DNA of 37,349 nucleotides from Lamprobacter sp964516305 (GTDB lineage Bacteria; Pseudomonadota; Gammaproteobacteria; Chromatiales; Chromatiaceae): contig CAZEZH010000020.1 of assembly GCA_964516305.1 (NCBI GenBank), positions 1 to 37,349 of the forward strand, in the 5' to 3' direction. The notes beneath the pieces are model-generated. The model saw only the letters and a list, made by a program, of their open reading frames with translations, made no database searches and was not told the origin of the DNA. Within the stretch, counting starts at the first letter, position 1, and every line of letters begins with the position of its first letter. Made by a program: the position numbers and the translations under genes. This document shows, piece by piece, positions 7,795 to 14,943 of this stretch.

Positions 7795-8513
7795 GTAACC
7801 GCAGTACTGAGGCCGCATCGGTGGTCAACGACGAGTCGGTGGCCGCCTGGTTGATGCGGCATCCGGACTTTCTGCTGCGCTATCCTGATGTGCTTGCTAG
7901 GCTCAATGTGCCGCATGGTAGTGGTGGTGCGGCCTCGTTGATCGAGCGTCAAGTGACCGTGCTGCGCGAGCAGCTCGCCAATGAGCGCGGCCGGCTGAAC
8001 CATCTGGTCGCCCGGGCCCACGATTATGAGGCCTTGCTCACACGCATACATGATCTGACCTTGCGTCTGATCTTGGCGCCCGACCTACAACATGCCTGCA
8101 GCGCGCTGGAGCAGGCCCTGCGAGAGCACTTCAGTGCTGACGCAGTGGCGGTGAAGCTGTTTCCTGTGGATGCCCATGAACGCGCGGCTGATCCACTGGT
8201 TCGCAGCTTCGTCGATTTTGTGGATCGGGAGCGCTGTCTCTGTGGGCCCTTTGCTGCCGAGCAGGCCGGGGTGCTGTTCGGTGAGCTCCAGGTCGAGATC
8301 CACTCGGCCGCGCTGATCCCGATTCGTGCGCACGAGCAAACGGGCGTACTGGCCATCGGCAGCGCCGACCCGAAACGCTTCGCGCCGGATATGGGCACCG
8401 ATCTACTCGAGCGACTCGGCGCGGTTGCCGGTGCCAAGTTGGTCAGCCTGGCCCACCTCGACCGAGCCGGTTCAGCCAGCAATGGCAAAGACCCGCAAGT
8501 GGCCTCGGCCTGA
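7791..8513 (+). CDS. DUF484 family protein (GAF-like fold, YigA family)
   Basis: A 240-residue protein of the DUF484 family, which sits between dapF and xerC in many gammaproteobacteria, E. coli included (yigA). The N-terminal helix VAAWLMRHPDFLLRYPDVLA and the coiled segment SLIERQVTVLREQLANERGRL are family hallmarks. The C-terminal two thirds has the alpha/beta look of a GAF-type domain. Biochemical function is not established for the family. The start is the ATG at 7791, overlapping the dapF stop (ATGA); longer in-frame openings lie inside dapF and are not needed. The 3-prime end overlaps the likely xerC start region. Confidence 0.92.
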   Translation: MSNRSTEAASVVNDESVAAWLMRHPDFLLRYPDVLARLNVPHGSGGAASLIERQVTVLREQLANERGRLNHLVARAHDYEALLTRIHDLTLRLILAPDLQHACSALEQALREHFSADAVAVKLFPVDAHERAADPLVRSFVDFVDRERCLCGPFAAEQAGVLFGELQVEIHSAALIPIRAHEQTGVLAIGSADPKRFAPDMGTDLLERLGAVAGAKLVSLAHLDRAGSASNGKDPQVASA

Positions 8514-9534
8514 GCTGGACGCTGACGCTGTGTTAGACGCAGAAGCCGGGTCCTGTCTGCACTCAACCTTAGAAGGAGACCCCGATCCTCTGTTGCCCCG
8601 GTTCCTCGCTCATCTCGCCGATGAGCGGCGGCTCTCGCCCCATACCCTTAGTAATTATCGACGCGATCTCGAGCGCATCAGCCTCTGGCGACTCGAGCAA
8701 GGCATCCAGACCTGGCCGGAGCTGCGCGATGAGGCCATCCGCCGCTATATTGCGGCTCGGTACCGCAAGGGTATCGGCGGCCGCAGCTTGGCGCGCGAAC
8801 TCTCGGCCTTGCGGACCTTCTTCGACTTCTTGTTACGCGAGCGCCTTGTGTCTCACAACCCGGCGCGTGGACTGCGCGCACCCAAGAGTTCACGACGGCT
8901 TCCAGGTAGCCTCGATGCTGACACCCTGAGCGCATTACTCGATGGCGATACAGCTGGGAGCGGGGGCGCCGATGCCAAGGCGAGCGTTGGTGGTGCGGTG
9001 GAGGAGGGCGCGGACAACGAGCCGCTGATGTTGCGCGACACGGCAATGGTCGAGCTGTTTTACTCCTCGGGCCTCCGGCTCGCTGAGCTGATTGCGATCG
9101 ATGTGCTTGATATCGACCCAGCCGATGCAACGCTCACCGTAGTCGGCAAGGGATCAAAGACCCGTCGGGTGCCGGTCGGCAAGGCCGCGTTGCGGGCGAT
9201 TGCTGCCTGGCGCGCGGTGCGACCCTTACTTGCCGCGCAGGACGAGCCGGCCCTCTTTGTGAGTTCGCGCGGGGGACGCATCCATCCGCGCACGGTCCAG
9301 GCACGTCTCAAGCGCTGGGCGCAGCAGCGGGGAACTGGACGCAACCTGCATCCGCATCTGCTGCGCCACTCGTTTGCGAGCCATCTGCTCGAATCCTCCG
9401 GTGACCTGCGCGCCGTGCAAGAGCTGCTCGGGCATGCCGATATCGCGACCACCCAGGTCTATACCCATCTCGATTTTCAACACCTTGCGCAGGTCTACGA
9501 CCAGGCGCATCCACGCGCGCGCAAGCGCCGTTAA
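8482..9534 (+). CDS. xerC: Tyrosine recombinase XerC
   Basis: A site-specific recombinase that resolves chromosome dimers at dif together with XerD and FtsK. Counting from the ATG at 8482 (350 residues), all catalytic residues are visible: Arg199 (SSGLRLAEL), Lys223 or Lys226 in the beta-hairpin (VGKGSKTRRVP), His292 and Arg295 (HPHLLRHSF), His318 (LLGHADIATT) and the nucleophile Tyr327 (VYTHLDF). It is about 50 residues longer than usual for two reasons. The N-terminus before LPRFLAHLADERRLSPHTLS carries about 37 extra residues if this ATG is used; a GTG at 8530 and a TTG at 8594, the latter 14 bases after AAGGAG, are alternatives. An insertion rich in Gly/Ala (about residues 155-180) sits in the linker between the arm-binding and catalytic domains. 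The start is the uncertain point. Confidence 0.93.
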   Translation: MAKTRKWPRPELDADAVLDAEAGSCLHSTLEGDPDPLLPRFLAHLADERRLSPHTLSNYRRDLERISLWRLEQGIQTWPELRDEAIRRYIAARYRKGIGGRSLARELSALRTFFDFLLRERLVSHNPARGLRAPKSSRRLPGSLDADTLSALLDGDTAGSGGADAKASVGGAVEEGADNEPLMLRDTAMVELFYSSGLRLAELIAIDVLDIDPADATLTVVGKGSKTRRVPVGKAALRAIAAWRAVRPLLAAQDEPALFVSSRGGRIHPRTVQARLKRWAQQRGTGRNLHPHLLRHSFASHLLESSGDLRAVQELLGHADIATTQVYTHLDFQHLAQVYDQAHPRARKRR

Positions 9535-9538
9535 GACG

Positions 9539-9823
9539 ATGGCGGGTCATCCGCGCACCGGTCCGTCTCGCGCCCCGCGGGTTCTTCTCTACAGCAGTCA
9601 AGGTTGCGCGCAGTGTCGACGTGCCAAGGCCTTTCTTGAAGCGCGCGGCATTGCCTATAGCGAACTCGATGTCGGCCGCAGCACAAAGGCTCGCAAGGCG
9701 TTGGAGCGCCTGGGTGCGCGCGGTGTGCCGACCATTCTGATCGGCGACCAACGCTTGGACGGTTTCTCCGAGCGTGCCTTCCTCGCGCTCTATCAGCGCC
9801 AGAGCAAGCGTGGATCGGGCTAA
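9539..9823 (+). CDS. Glutaredoxin-family protein with CxxC
   Basis: A 94-residue thioredoxin-fold protein. After a short basic leader comes the first strand and redox motif VLLYSSQGCAQCRRAKAFLE with Cys23 and Cys26, then the cis-proline region GVPTILIGDQRLDGFSERAF. The pattern resembles NrdH/glutaredoxin-like thiol-disulfide carriers. The CAQC active site differs from the CPYC of classical glutaredoxin. The ATG at 9539 is 4 bases after the xerC stop, so it is the last gene of the lptM-lysA-dapF-xerC operon. Its reductant and target are unknown. Confidence 0.85.
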   Translation: MAGHPRTGPSRAPRVLLYSSQGCAQCRRAKAFLEARGIAYSELDVGRSTKARKALERLGARGVPTILIGDQRLDGFSERAFLALYQRQSKRGSG

Positions 9824-9988
9824 AAGACCATACCCTTATCTTGGTTTTACTTGCCAAGTGCTGAGATTGTCCTAATCTGTGTTAGCGTAAGTGACAGAAA
9901 CGTAAGTTTTGAAGAGGCTAAAATGCCGTCTGACGCGCTTCTGTCTAGGTCTGCTAACGCTTAAAGACAATCGCTTGAGGAACCTCCC

Positions 9989-10603
9989 ATGACCGACTCG
10001 ACCACCCGCTCCAATCGTCTCGTTGTCATTCTCGGCCTCAGCATGGCGCTGGGTCCGCTGACCGCTCTCTCGTTTGGCAGTAAGTATGCCGACGAAGAGA
10101 CTCTGGCTCGCGCACAGGCGGGACTGCAGAATGCAAAGCCTACCGACGTGCTTGGAAAGTACGGCGACGTCAACGGAGTGCCTTCCTATGCAAGCTCCAA
10201 GACCTTGGAAGACGTGCTCTCGGGCTCAGGCGTCTTCGATGAGTTCCGGGCGGCAATCCAGGCTAGCGGCAAGGCCGACCTGCTGAGCGGCAACAACTCA
10301 TACACCCTGTTTGTCCCCAGCGACGAGGCCTTTGCCAAGCTGTCCGAGGAGCAGCGGGCCGCTCTGCGCGATGACCCGGATGCGCTGGCCTCGCTGGTGT
10401 CCAGCCACATCGTACCTGGCCGCTACAGTGCAACCGATCTGATGCAGATGCGCGAGGCCCGCACCATCGGCGGTGCGTCAACTGCCGTTGGGCCCATGGC
10501 AAGTGCTGACGGACACATTGGTTTCGGCAGCTCTGATCTGATTAAAAGCAACATCCACGCGCGCAACGGCATCGTCCATGTCATCGATCGCGTGAATCTG
10601 TAA
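9989..10603 (+). CDS. Exported fasciclin (FAS1) domain protein
   Basis: A 204-residue protein with an N-terminal Sec-type signal (RSNRLVVILGLSMALGPLTA, then a likely cleavage near residues 28-32) and one FAS1 domain from about residue 70 to the end. The FAS1 signatures are YTLFVPSDEAFAKL, the H-motif region VSSHIVPGRYSATDL and the C-terminal GIVHVIDRVNL. FAS1 domains act in adhesion or as small extracellular/periplasmic binding modules; the bacterial partners are mostly unknown. GAGG lies 8 bases before the ATG. The 165-base upstream gap has weak promoter-like pieces (TTGCCA at 9851, TAATCT at 9873; TAAAAT at 9919) that I cannot rank. A strong terminator follows. Confidence 0.88.
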   Translation: MTDSTTRSNRLVVILGLSMALGPLTALSFGSKYADEETLARAQAGLQNAKPTDVLGKYGDVNGVPSYASSKTLEDVLSGSGVFDEFRAAIQASGKADLLSGNNSYTLFVPSDEAFAKLSEEQRAALRDDPDALASLVSSHIVPGRYSATDLMQMREARTIGGASTAVGPMASADGHIGFGSSDLIKSNIHARNGIVHVIDRVNL

Positions 10604-10670
10604 TCTGCATCGTACTCAAGGTAAAGGGGGCGGTGCCGCCCCCGGCGACCTAAGCTGCGAGGAAATGAAC

Positions 10671-10707
10671 AGGCCCGGTATGCCGCTCAGGCATATCGGG
10701 CCTTTTG
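10671..10707 (+). terminator. Rho-independent terminator after the FAS1 gene
   Basis: AGGCCCGGTATGCC (10671-10684), loop GCTCA, then GGCATATCGGGCCT (10690-10703) form a 14-bp stem with one G-U pair, followed by TTTT. It lies between the convergent FAS1 (+) and 72-residue (-) genes and may serve both. A second GC hairpin (GGGGGCGG/CCGCCCCC) sits just upstream at about 10626-10643. Confidence 0.85.
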
Positions 10708-10711
10708 CTGC

Positions 10712-10930
10712 CTAATGGAGACGGTCGGGCTCATGCCGGAGCGCATCCAGATAGACCTGCTGCTCATGCAGGGCCTCGGCCTGGATCCTGAGAAGCTTCT
10801 GGTAGTCTTCAGGCAGTTCTTGATCCATCCCGGTCTCTACAAAGCGCTGCAACGTCTCGGCGGTGTCCTGCAGCAGCGTTTCTAGCTCGCTGAGTAACTG
10901 CCTGTAGTCGTCGTCGCTCATCTCGGTCAT
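10712..10930 (-). CDS. Small acidic helical protein (72 aa)
   Basis: A 72-residue, strongly helical, acidic protein (DDDYRQLLSELETLLQDTAE, then RIQAEALHEQQVYLDALR) with heptad-like leucines suggesting a coiled coil. It has no signal peptide and no cysteine. Its ATG at 10930 overlaps the stop of the sulfotransferase gene as ATGA, so it is translated in coupling with it; a second in-frame ATG at 10924 is possible. I do not recognise the family. From position it could be a partner of the sulfotransferase, which is inference only. Confidence 0.65.
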   Translation of the reverse strand: MTEMSDDDYRQLLSELETLLQDTAETLQRFVETGMDQELPEDYQKLLRIQAEALHEQQVYLDALRHEPDRLH

Positions 10931-11592
10931 GGGCTTGGGTCGAAACGGTAGCTTAGGCGCTCGATGTCCGGCGCAAAATGCTGTGCGACCAACTCTGCGG
11001 TTTCATCGTCGTAATAGCGGCGAAAATCAGCGCCGCGGTCATTGGCCTGGCGACGATGCGGGAGTTTGGGTGGCGCTATACCGATGCGAGTGCAGGCCTG
11101 GTTGAAGTCTTGCTCAAGGCGCTCGTAGCGGCCAATGAAATCGACGATTAGGTTGCCGCGTAAGTCGATCAGATAATCGGTTTGCAGCTCGATCGATGTG
11201 TCGAGGTGGTATTGCGGTGGCCGCTCGGGGTCAAGCTTCCAACGCAAGAAGGCAGCAAAATCCTGGTGGCTCCCTAAGAACTGAGGGCGCTCGCGTCGGA
11301 TATGGTGAAAGGAGCTGACCTGCAGGTCCCAGGGGTTGCGGACGAAGGCAAACTTGAACAAGGCGTCGAACCGCTCGCGCGGAAGCAGTTCTTGAGCAGC
11401 GATCGCCTTGGCGTGACGCGGCAGTTTGCTGGCGATGCGATGCCCACTCAGATGGCTCAGACGGCTGCAGATAAACATCGGCCAATACCAGGGGTCGGCC
11501 CAGCGCCGACGCGCCAGTGCGGCGCGCACGCTGGTGCCGCCCGTCTTGGCAATGTGAATGAATAGGAATTGATGTTTGGGCGAGAGCAACAT
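10927..11592 (-). CDS. Sulfotransferase family 2-type protein
   Basis: A 221-residue cytosolic-looking sulfotransferase of the carbohydrate type (Sulfotransfer_2 family). The 5-prime phosphosulfate loop is FIHIAKTGGTSVRAAL (11-26) and the 3-prime phosphate motif is FVRNPWDLQVSSFHHI (83-98), with Arg85 and Ser93/Ser94 in the expected places. Such enzymes move sulfate from PAPS to a sugar or polysaccharide hydroxyl. There is no transmembrane anchor. No clear ribosome binding site precedes the ATG at 11592. It lies between a 72-residue helical protein (ATGA overlap) and a hypothetical protein 20 bases upstream; no glycosyltransferases are nearby, so the acceptor is unknown. Confidence 0.88.
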   Translation of the reverse strand: MLLSPKHQFLFIHIAKTGGTSVRAALARRRWADPWYWPMFICSRLSHLSGHRIASKLPRHAKAIAAQELLPRERFDALFKFAFVRNPWDLQVSSFHHIRRERPQFLGSHQDFAAFLRWKLDPERPPQYHLDTSIELQTDYLIDLRGNLIVDFIGRYERLEQDFNQACTRIGIAPPKLPHRRQANDRGADFRRYYDDETAELVAQHFAPDIERLSYRFDPSP

Positions 11593-11612
11593 AGGGTATC
11601 GTGCAGCCTGGC

Positions 11613-12014
11613 TCAGACCTCTGATGTGTTCCAGTTATTGAACGCCAACAGCCAGGAGCCAATGCCTGGATTGGCTGCTCCCCTGGCCAACAGGTACTCG
11701 CCGACCTCGATCATCAGGCTGCGGAACTCGCGCACCTCCATGGCCCACTCGGTCTGCGTTAACCCTGGGTTGTCGGCCATGGTCTCGGCGGCCAGTGAGC
11801 CAGCACCGGCCCACCAGGCATTGTTATCGAGCCGGCGCCAGGCAAGCGCTGGTGATTCATGGAGCAAGCGCAGGAGCGCCTGGACCTCAGCCGCTCGCGG
11901 GTGATCGATCCGCTCGAGCAACTCAGCGAGCCGTGTGAGTGTACGCTGTAGTGATGCGTCTGCGGCAGTCATTAGCGCGGCAACAAACAGGCGAAGGGGC
12001 GAATTCTGAGGCAT
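11613..12014 (-). CDS. Conserved-looking hypothetical protein
   Basis: A soluble alpha-helical protein of about 133 residues from the ATG at 12014 (an upstream ATG at 12080 would give 155; MTAADAS at 11972 would give 119). Recognisable stretches are LDNNAWWAGAGSLAAETM, TEWAMEVREFRSLMIEVGEY and a C-terminal GSWLLAFNNWNTSEV. No cofactor motif, signal peptide or membrane span is seen. It is the first gene of the minus-strand group with the sulfotransferase. I cannot name the family. The start is uncertain because none of the candidates has a clear ribosome binding site. Confidence 0.6.
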   Translation of the reverse strand: MPQNSPLRLFVAALMTAADASLQRTLTRLAELLERIDHPRAAEVQALLRLLHESPALAWRRLDNNAWWAGAGSLAAETMADNPGLTQTEWAMEVREFRSLMIEVGEYLLARGAANPGIGSWLLAFNNWNTSEV

Positions 12015-12175
12015 CCTGTTTGTGCGAGGGTGACGCGATCGATGTCCAGTGAGACAGTCGCCGACAGGATTAGGTCGCAAGCTTGGCGCATCTCGCTGGA
12101 ATCAAGAGGCGACGCCATGGGCGCTGCTGTCTGCTCTATCCTGCCGGTACCGGGACCAAAAGTCACCGCGTCTTG

Positions 12176-12484
12176 ATGTTTAGCCGACACCACTTACCCC
12201 TCCTCGCGCTGTTGATCTCTCTCGGCATTGCCTGGAGTCCGATCCGAGCAGAGTCCTCGTTCGATCATGTCTTTCGCAACCACGCGGCTACTATGTTGCT
12301 GATCGACCCCAACATCGGCGCGATCCGCGATACGAACGACCCGTTCTGGCATTACCAGAGCGGGTTAGAAGCTAAGGTTGATCTACAATCCTCCCAGATT
12401 CAGCAGTATATTGCACAGATTCGCTCACAGGATCGGCGCACGATCATCGTCCTCTTTGCCAGCCTGGTTGGATGGCTGTTCTGA
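12176..12484 (+). pseudogene. Remnant of a membrane PAS sensor protein (internally deleted, truncated)
   Basis: From the ATG at 12176 a 102-residue frame encodes a signal peptide (MFSRHHLPLLALLISLGIAW), then the start of a PAS domain (FDHVFRNHAATMLLIDPNIG, AIRDTN). It jumps at once to a segment that normally follows a PAS domain (FWHYQSGLEAKVDLQSSQIQ), a basic stop and the beginning of a membrane span (RRTIIVLFASLVGWLF), where it ends in TGA. About 80-100 residues of the PAS core are missing between DTN and the helix. The protein stops where a sensor kinase or cyclase body would begin. I read this as a decayed sensor gene; a functional short protein cannot be excluded. Confidence 0.6.
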
Positions 12485-12819
12485 TGCCGATGGCGTTTGA
12501 GGAGAGCCGCCTGCTGGTCAGGCTCCATCACGTGGTCGATGGTGCCGAGGCACTCAGGTGCTTGCGTCGCGAGACTGACGCCTTCGCCGACACGCCGGGT
12601 CCCGATCTGATCCTGCTGGACCTGAACATGCCGCGGATGAACTCCGGGGAATTCCTGCAAGAGGTCAAACGGGATGCCGGTCTTCGTTCCATCCCGGTCG
12701 AGAGTTACGATCTCGGGGCCACCGGTTACATCGTCAAATCCGTCGATCTTGACCAATGGTTCAACGCGGTCAAGGGGATGGAAAGCTATTGGTTTACGGT
12801 CGTGAAGCTGCCGCAATAG
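12472..12819 (+). pseudogene. Remnant of a CheY/Rcp1-like response regulator with two deletions
   Basis: A 115-codon frame retains the middle and end of a stand-alone receiver domain: MAFEESRLLVRLHHVVDGAE, the phospho-acceptor region DLILLDLNMPRMN, GATGYIVKSVDLDQWF and the C-terminal SYWFTVVKLPQ typical of Rcp1-like regulators. Two parts are gone. The first strand with the acidic pocket (normally LLVEDNPGD) is missing. So is the strand-4 block with the conserved Thr/Ser, since IPV runs straight into ESYDLGA where the family has about 17 more residues. The usual Lys-Pro pair reads Lys-Ser. Phosphorylation is therefore unlikely. It overlaps the PAS remnant in another frame. Confidence 0.65.
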
Positions 12820-12852
12820 GCTCGTCGGCAGGCGCCGCTGGCGCGCCTTGGG

Positions 12853-12888
12853 CGGGGCTGTCTCTATCAGCGGGGCTGTCTCTATCAG
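12853..12888. repeat. Perfect 18-bp tandem duplication
   Basis: The unit CGGGGCTGTCTCTATCAG occurs twice head to tail at 12853-12870 and 12871-12888 in the gap after the response-regulator remnant. It is probably a recent slippage duplication in non-coding DNA. The rest of this 260-base gap (12820-13081) holds no gene I can support. Confidence 0.8.
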
Positions 12889-13021
12889 AAGCGCCGCTCG
12901 TGTATGCGGTGCCGCAGCCTTTGTCGCAGTGTTCGATGAACTCGGCACCGGCAGTCTGTCGCTGCCGCCTGCGGTGCTCTTCGAGTACGTCCGTGTCGAC
13001 TCAACTCGATCTAAGACCAGC

Positions 13022-13041
13022 GCCCGGCGCAGCGGCCGGGC
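13022..13041. other. GC-rich hairpin between convergent genes
   Basis: GCCCGGC (13022-13028), a 6-base loop and GCCGGGC (13035-13041) form a perfect 7-bp stem. It lies downstream of both the response-regulator remnant (+) and the DUF2189 gene (-). No T-run follows on either strand, so it may slow polymerase or protect a 3-prime end but is not a standard intrinsic terminator. Confidence 0.45.
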
Positions 13042-13081
13042 TTGGATTCGAGGTCGATAGCAATCGCCTTAGTGCCTCTCC

Positions 13082-13870
13082 TTAGTGCTCGCTCGGCACC
13101 AGGTCTCTGTAGGCGTGCCAGGTCGCGTGGCCAACCAGCGGCATGGCGACCGCCAAGCCCACATAGAAGGTTATGAGGCCAAGGCCGATGAAGAACACGA
13201 TGAGTAACGCCCAGAGGGTCATCGGCGCCCAGTTCTGGGTCACCGCCTTCACACTGGTGCGGATCGCAGTAAAGCCATCCACCTTCCGATCCATCAGCAT
13301 TGGCACTGAAATCGCGCTGATGGCGTAGGCCAGCCAGGCGAGCAGGAAGCCAACCGCCAAGCTGGCAAAGGCAAAGGCATTGTGCTGTCCGGAGAGGAAG
13401 ACGTCGCTGAAGAAGTTTTCCAGCGGTGGATGCATGCCGTTGAAGAGCAGGGCGAAGAGGACGAAGTTCGACATCATCCATAGCTGCATGATGATCAGCA
13501 GGCCGGCAGTGATGACCCCTAGCTGGGCCTGATTACGACGCCAGGCCTCGAGTGCGCTGCAGAATTGGATCGGCTCGTTGCGCTCGACATGGGCACTCAT
13601 CTGATACAGGCCGAGACCGATAATCGGGGCTAGCAGATAGAAACCTGCGGCCAGGAACGGCACAATAAAGAACATGCCTTCACCCATCAGGCCGAGGGTT
13701 ATCAGGCCGCTGAGCAAGACGATGATGGCGCCATAGGTCAAGCTATACCGACGAGCCGCGAGCATGTCGTGCCAGCCCTTTTCGATCCACTGCCAAGGGT
13801 GGGCGAGACTGATTTGATTGACGACAATATCCTCGGTCTTGACAGCGTCGACGGCGGTGGTTTGCTCCAT
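13082..13870 (-). CDS. DUF2189 family integral membrane protein
   Basis: A 262-residue polytopic inner-membrane protein. After a 40-residue cytoplasmic leader (ISLAHPWQWIEKGWHDMLAA, characteristic of the family) there are about six membrane spans: near 46-65, 68-90, 117-143, 165-193, 215-235 and 237-250. It ends in PLVGHATWHAYRDLV, the DUF2189 (COG5473) signature. The function of the family is not known. I chose the ATG at 13870 because of a strong GGAGGAATT ribosome site; the frame stays open about 105 codons further upstream, but that part is not protein-like. The large upstream gap would hold its promoter. Confidence 0.88.
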   Translation of the reverse strand: MEQTTAVDAVKTEDIVVNQISLAHPWQWIEKGWHDMLAARRYSLTYGAIIVLLSGLITLGLMGEGMFFIVPFLAAGFYLLAPIIGLGLYQMSAHVERNEPIQFCSALEAWRRNQAQLGVITAGLLIIMQLWMMSNFVLFALLFNGMHPPLENFFSDVFLSGQHNAFAFASLAVGFLLAWLAYAISAISVPMLMDRKVDGFTAIRTSVKAVTQNWAPMTLWALLIVFFIGLGLITFYVGLAVAMPLVGHATWHAYRDLVPSEH

Positions 13871-14223
13871 CGCGAATTCCTCCGATTGTAATCTGGTTTC
13901 TTGACACAAGCCTAGGCTCGACCCCATAAGCGCCCTGCAGTTTGGGCATGATGGCTCGGGGTCGAGCCACGAAAGCGGGGCCTCAGCCGGGCTCCGCGTG
14001 ATAGTTATTATCGGGCTGTTGCAGTTGAGCCCCGGGGTCAGCCGAGGGGGCCAGCTTTGTAAGCGCAGAGTTGTCGGGTCGAACGCTAAAAGAATGTGCG
14101 ATTTGCCGATGAACCCCGACGCCCATAATTTGGTCCAGTCATTGATAAAACGCAAGGAATATTGGTGAAAATGATGATCCGGCAACGGTTAGCCGCGCGA
14201 AAACTTGTCAAGTCGAGGTATCG
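13871..14223. other. Divergent intergenic region, 353 bases
   Basis: No gene seen. This gap separates the minus-strand DUF2189 gene from the plus-strand cysteine-rich gene and must carry both promoters. It contains the long inverted repeat at 13915-13968. About 70 bases before the plus-strand ATG it has TTGATAAAACGCAA (about 14142-14155), which resembles an FNR/Anr box (TTGAT-N4-ATCAA) in its first half only. No confident -35/-10 pair could be chosen. Confidence 0.4.
13915..13968. repeat. Inverted repeat, perfect 11-bp arms
   Basis: GGCTCGACCCC (13915-13925) is matched by GGGGTCGAGCC (13958-13968), with 32 bases between. A smaller inverted pair (GCCC/GGGC) lies inside. The arms are too far apart for a simple operator half-site pair. 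It may be a nested hairpin in the DUF2189 leader or a remnant of a mobile element end. Confidence 0.6.
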
Positions 14224-14634
14224 ATGGAGCTGAAATGTCCTTTTGCATCGCCGATCACCAGTGGCCGAGCCTGTTGCGCCCATGCGCATGAGGTTGTGCG
14301 CCGGGGCGGCTCCGAGTACGACTGCCAGGAGCCGAGCGCGCACAGGCGCTGTACCGACCTGCATGTGCGGCTCAAGGCGGTCGCCCTGTCAGCCTTCCAA
14401 GTCGAGGACGACCTGACGGCGATGCCGCACAGTGTGTTGGTCAAGACCCAAGGCGGCGGGCTGGCCGGCCTGCAGCGACTGATGGACGGAGACTCGGCAT
14501 CGATTGACGACGTCAGCCTGCTGGTCGAGCAGGCTGTCGCGCGCTTCGGCGGGCTCGACGCGCTGCCGGTCGAGGAGTTGGCAGTCGACATGACCGGCTA
14601 CAAGCTTGAGCGTCGCACCCGGCGCCGGTCCTGA
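14224..14634 (+). CDS. Cysteine-rich hypothetical protein (136 aa)
   Basis: A 136-residue soluble protein with five cysteines clustered in the first 43 residues (Cys5, 17, 18, 34, 43; KCPFASP, RACCAHAHEVVRRGG, DCQEPSAHRRC). Together with several histidines this could bind a metal or an iron-sulfur cluster. The remainder is helical (LHVRLKAVALSAFQVEDDLT, MPHSVLVKTQGGGLAGLQRL) with no catalytic motif I recognise. No signal peptide. It looks like a conserved family rather than a chance frame, but I cannot name it. The upstream FNR-like half-site would fit a redox or anaerobic role; this is speculation. Confidence 0.65.
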   Translation: MELKCPFASPITSGRACCAHAHEVVRRGGSEYDCQEPSAHRRCTDLHVRLKAVALSAFQVEDDLTAMPHSVLVKTQGGGLAGLQRLMDGDSASIDDVSLLVEQAVARFGGLDALPVEELAVDMTGYKLERRTRRRS

Positions 14635-14943
14635 TGTGCCGCTGCCTCGCCAGTTGCCCGAGGCTAGGGGGTTGAGTAAGTGGTGGCGTCGACGCCAGAA
14701 CCGAGATCTGCTGAGCTGCTTCTCAGATACTCGGGCAATGGGCTCATCCCAGGGCAACTGCCGTTCAGGGCCCCGGCGTCTCCCCACTCGTCGAAACCGA
14801 AAATCTTCGCGCTCAACTCATTGCCGAGACGTTGGCCTACATGGGTGGCAGCGATGATCGAGCGACGACCGATCCGGCCGATGTCCCAGGTGCGAACAAC
14901 GATGTCCGGCTCGCGATGGCTGAGCGGGCTGCCGGCAAGCCGT
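14635..14943 (+). other. Intergenic stretch with a start-less open frame
   Basis: This 309-base stretch has no supported gene. One plus-strand frame is open from 14715, after a TGA at 14712-14714, to a TGA at 14988-14990. It reads plausibly like protein (VSPLVETENLRAQLIAETLA, then DDRATTDPADVPGANNDVRL). It lacks a start codon with a ribosome site and runs into the 3-prime end of the opposing DUF349 gene. It may be the tail of a lost gene, or chance in GC-rich DNA. Confidence 0.3.

Noticed and set aside
9822..9846. Terminator after the glutaredoxin gene
   Set aside because: AAAAGACCA...TGGTTTT can only pair with a bulge and is AT-rich and weak.
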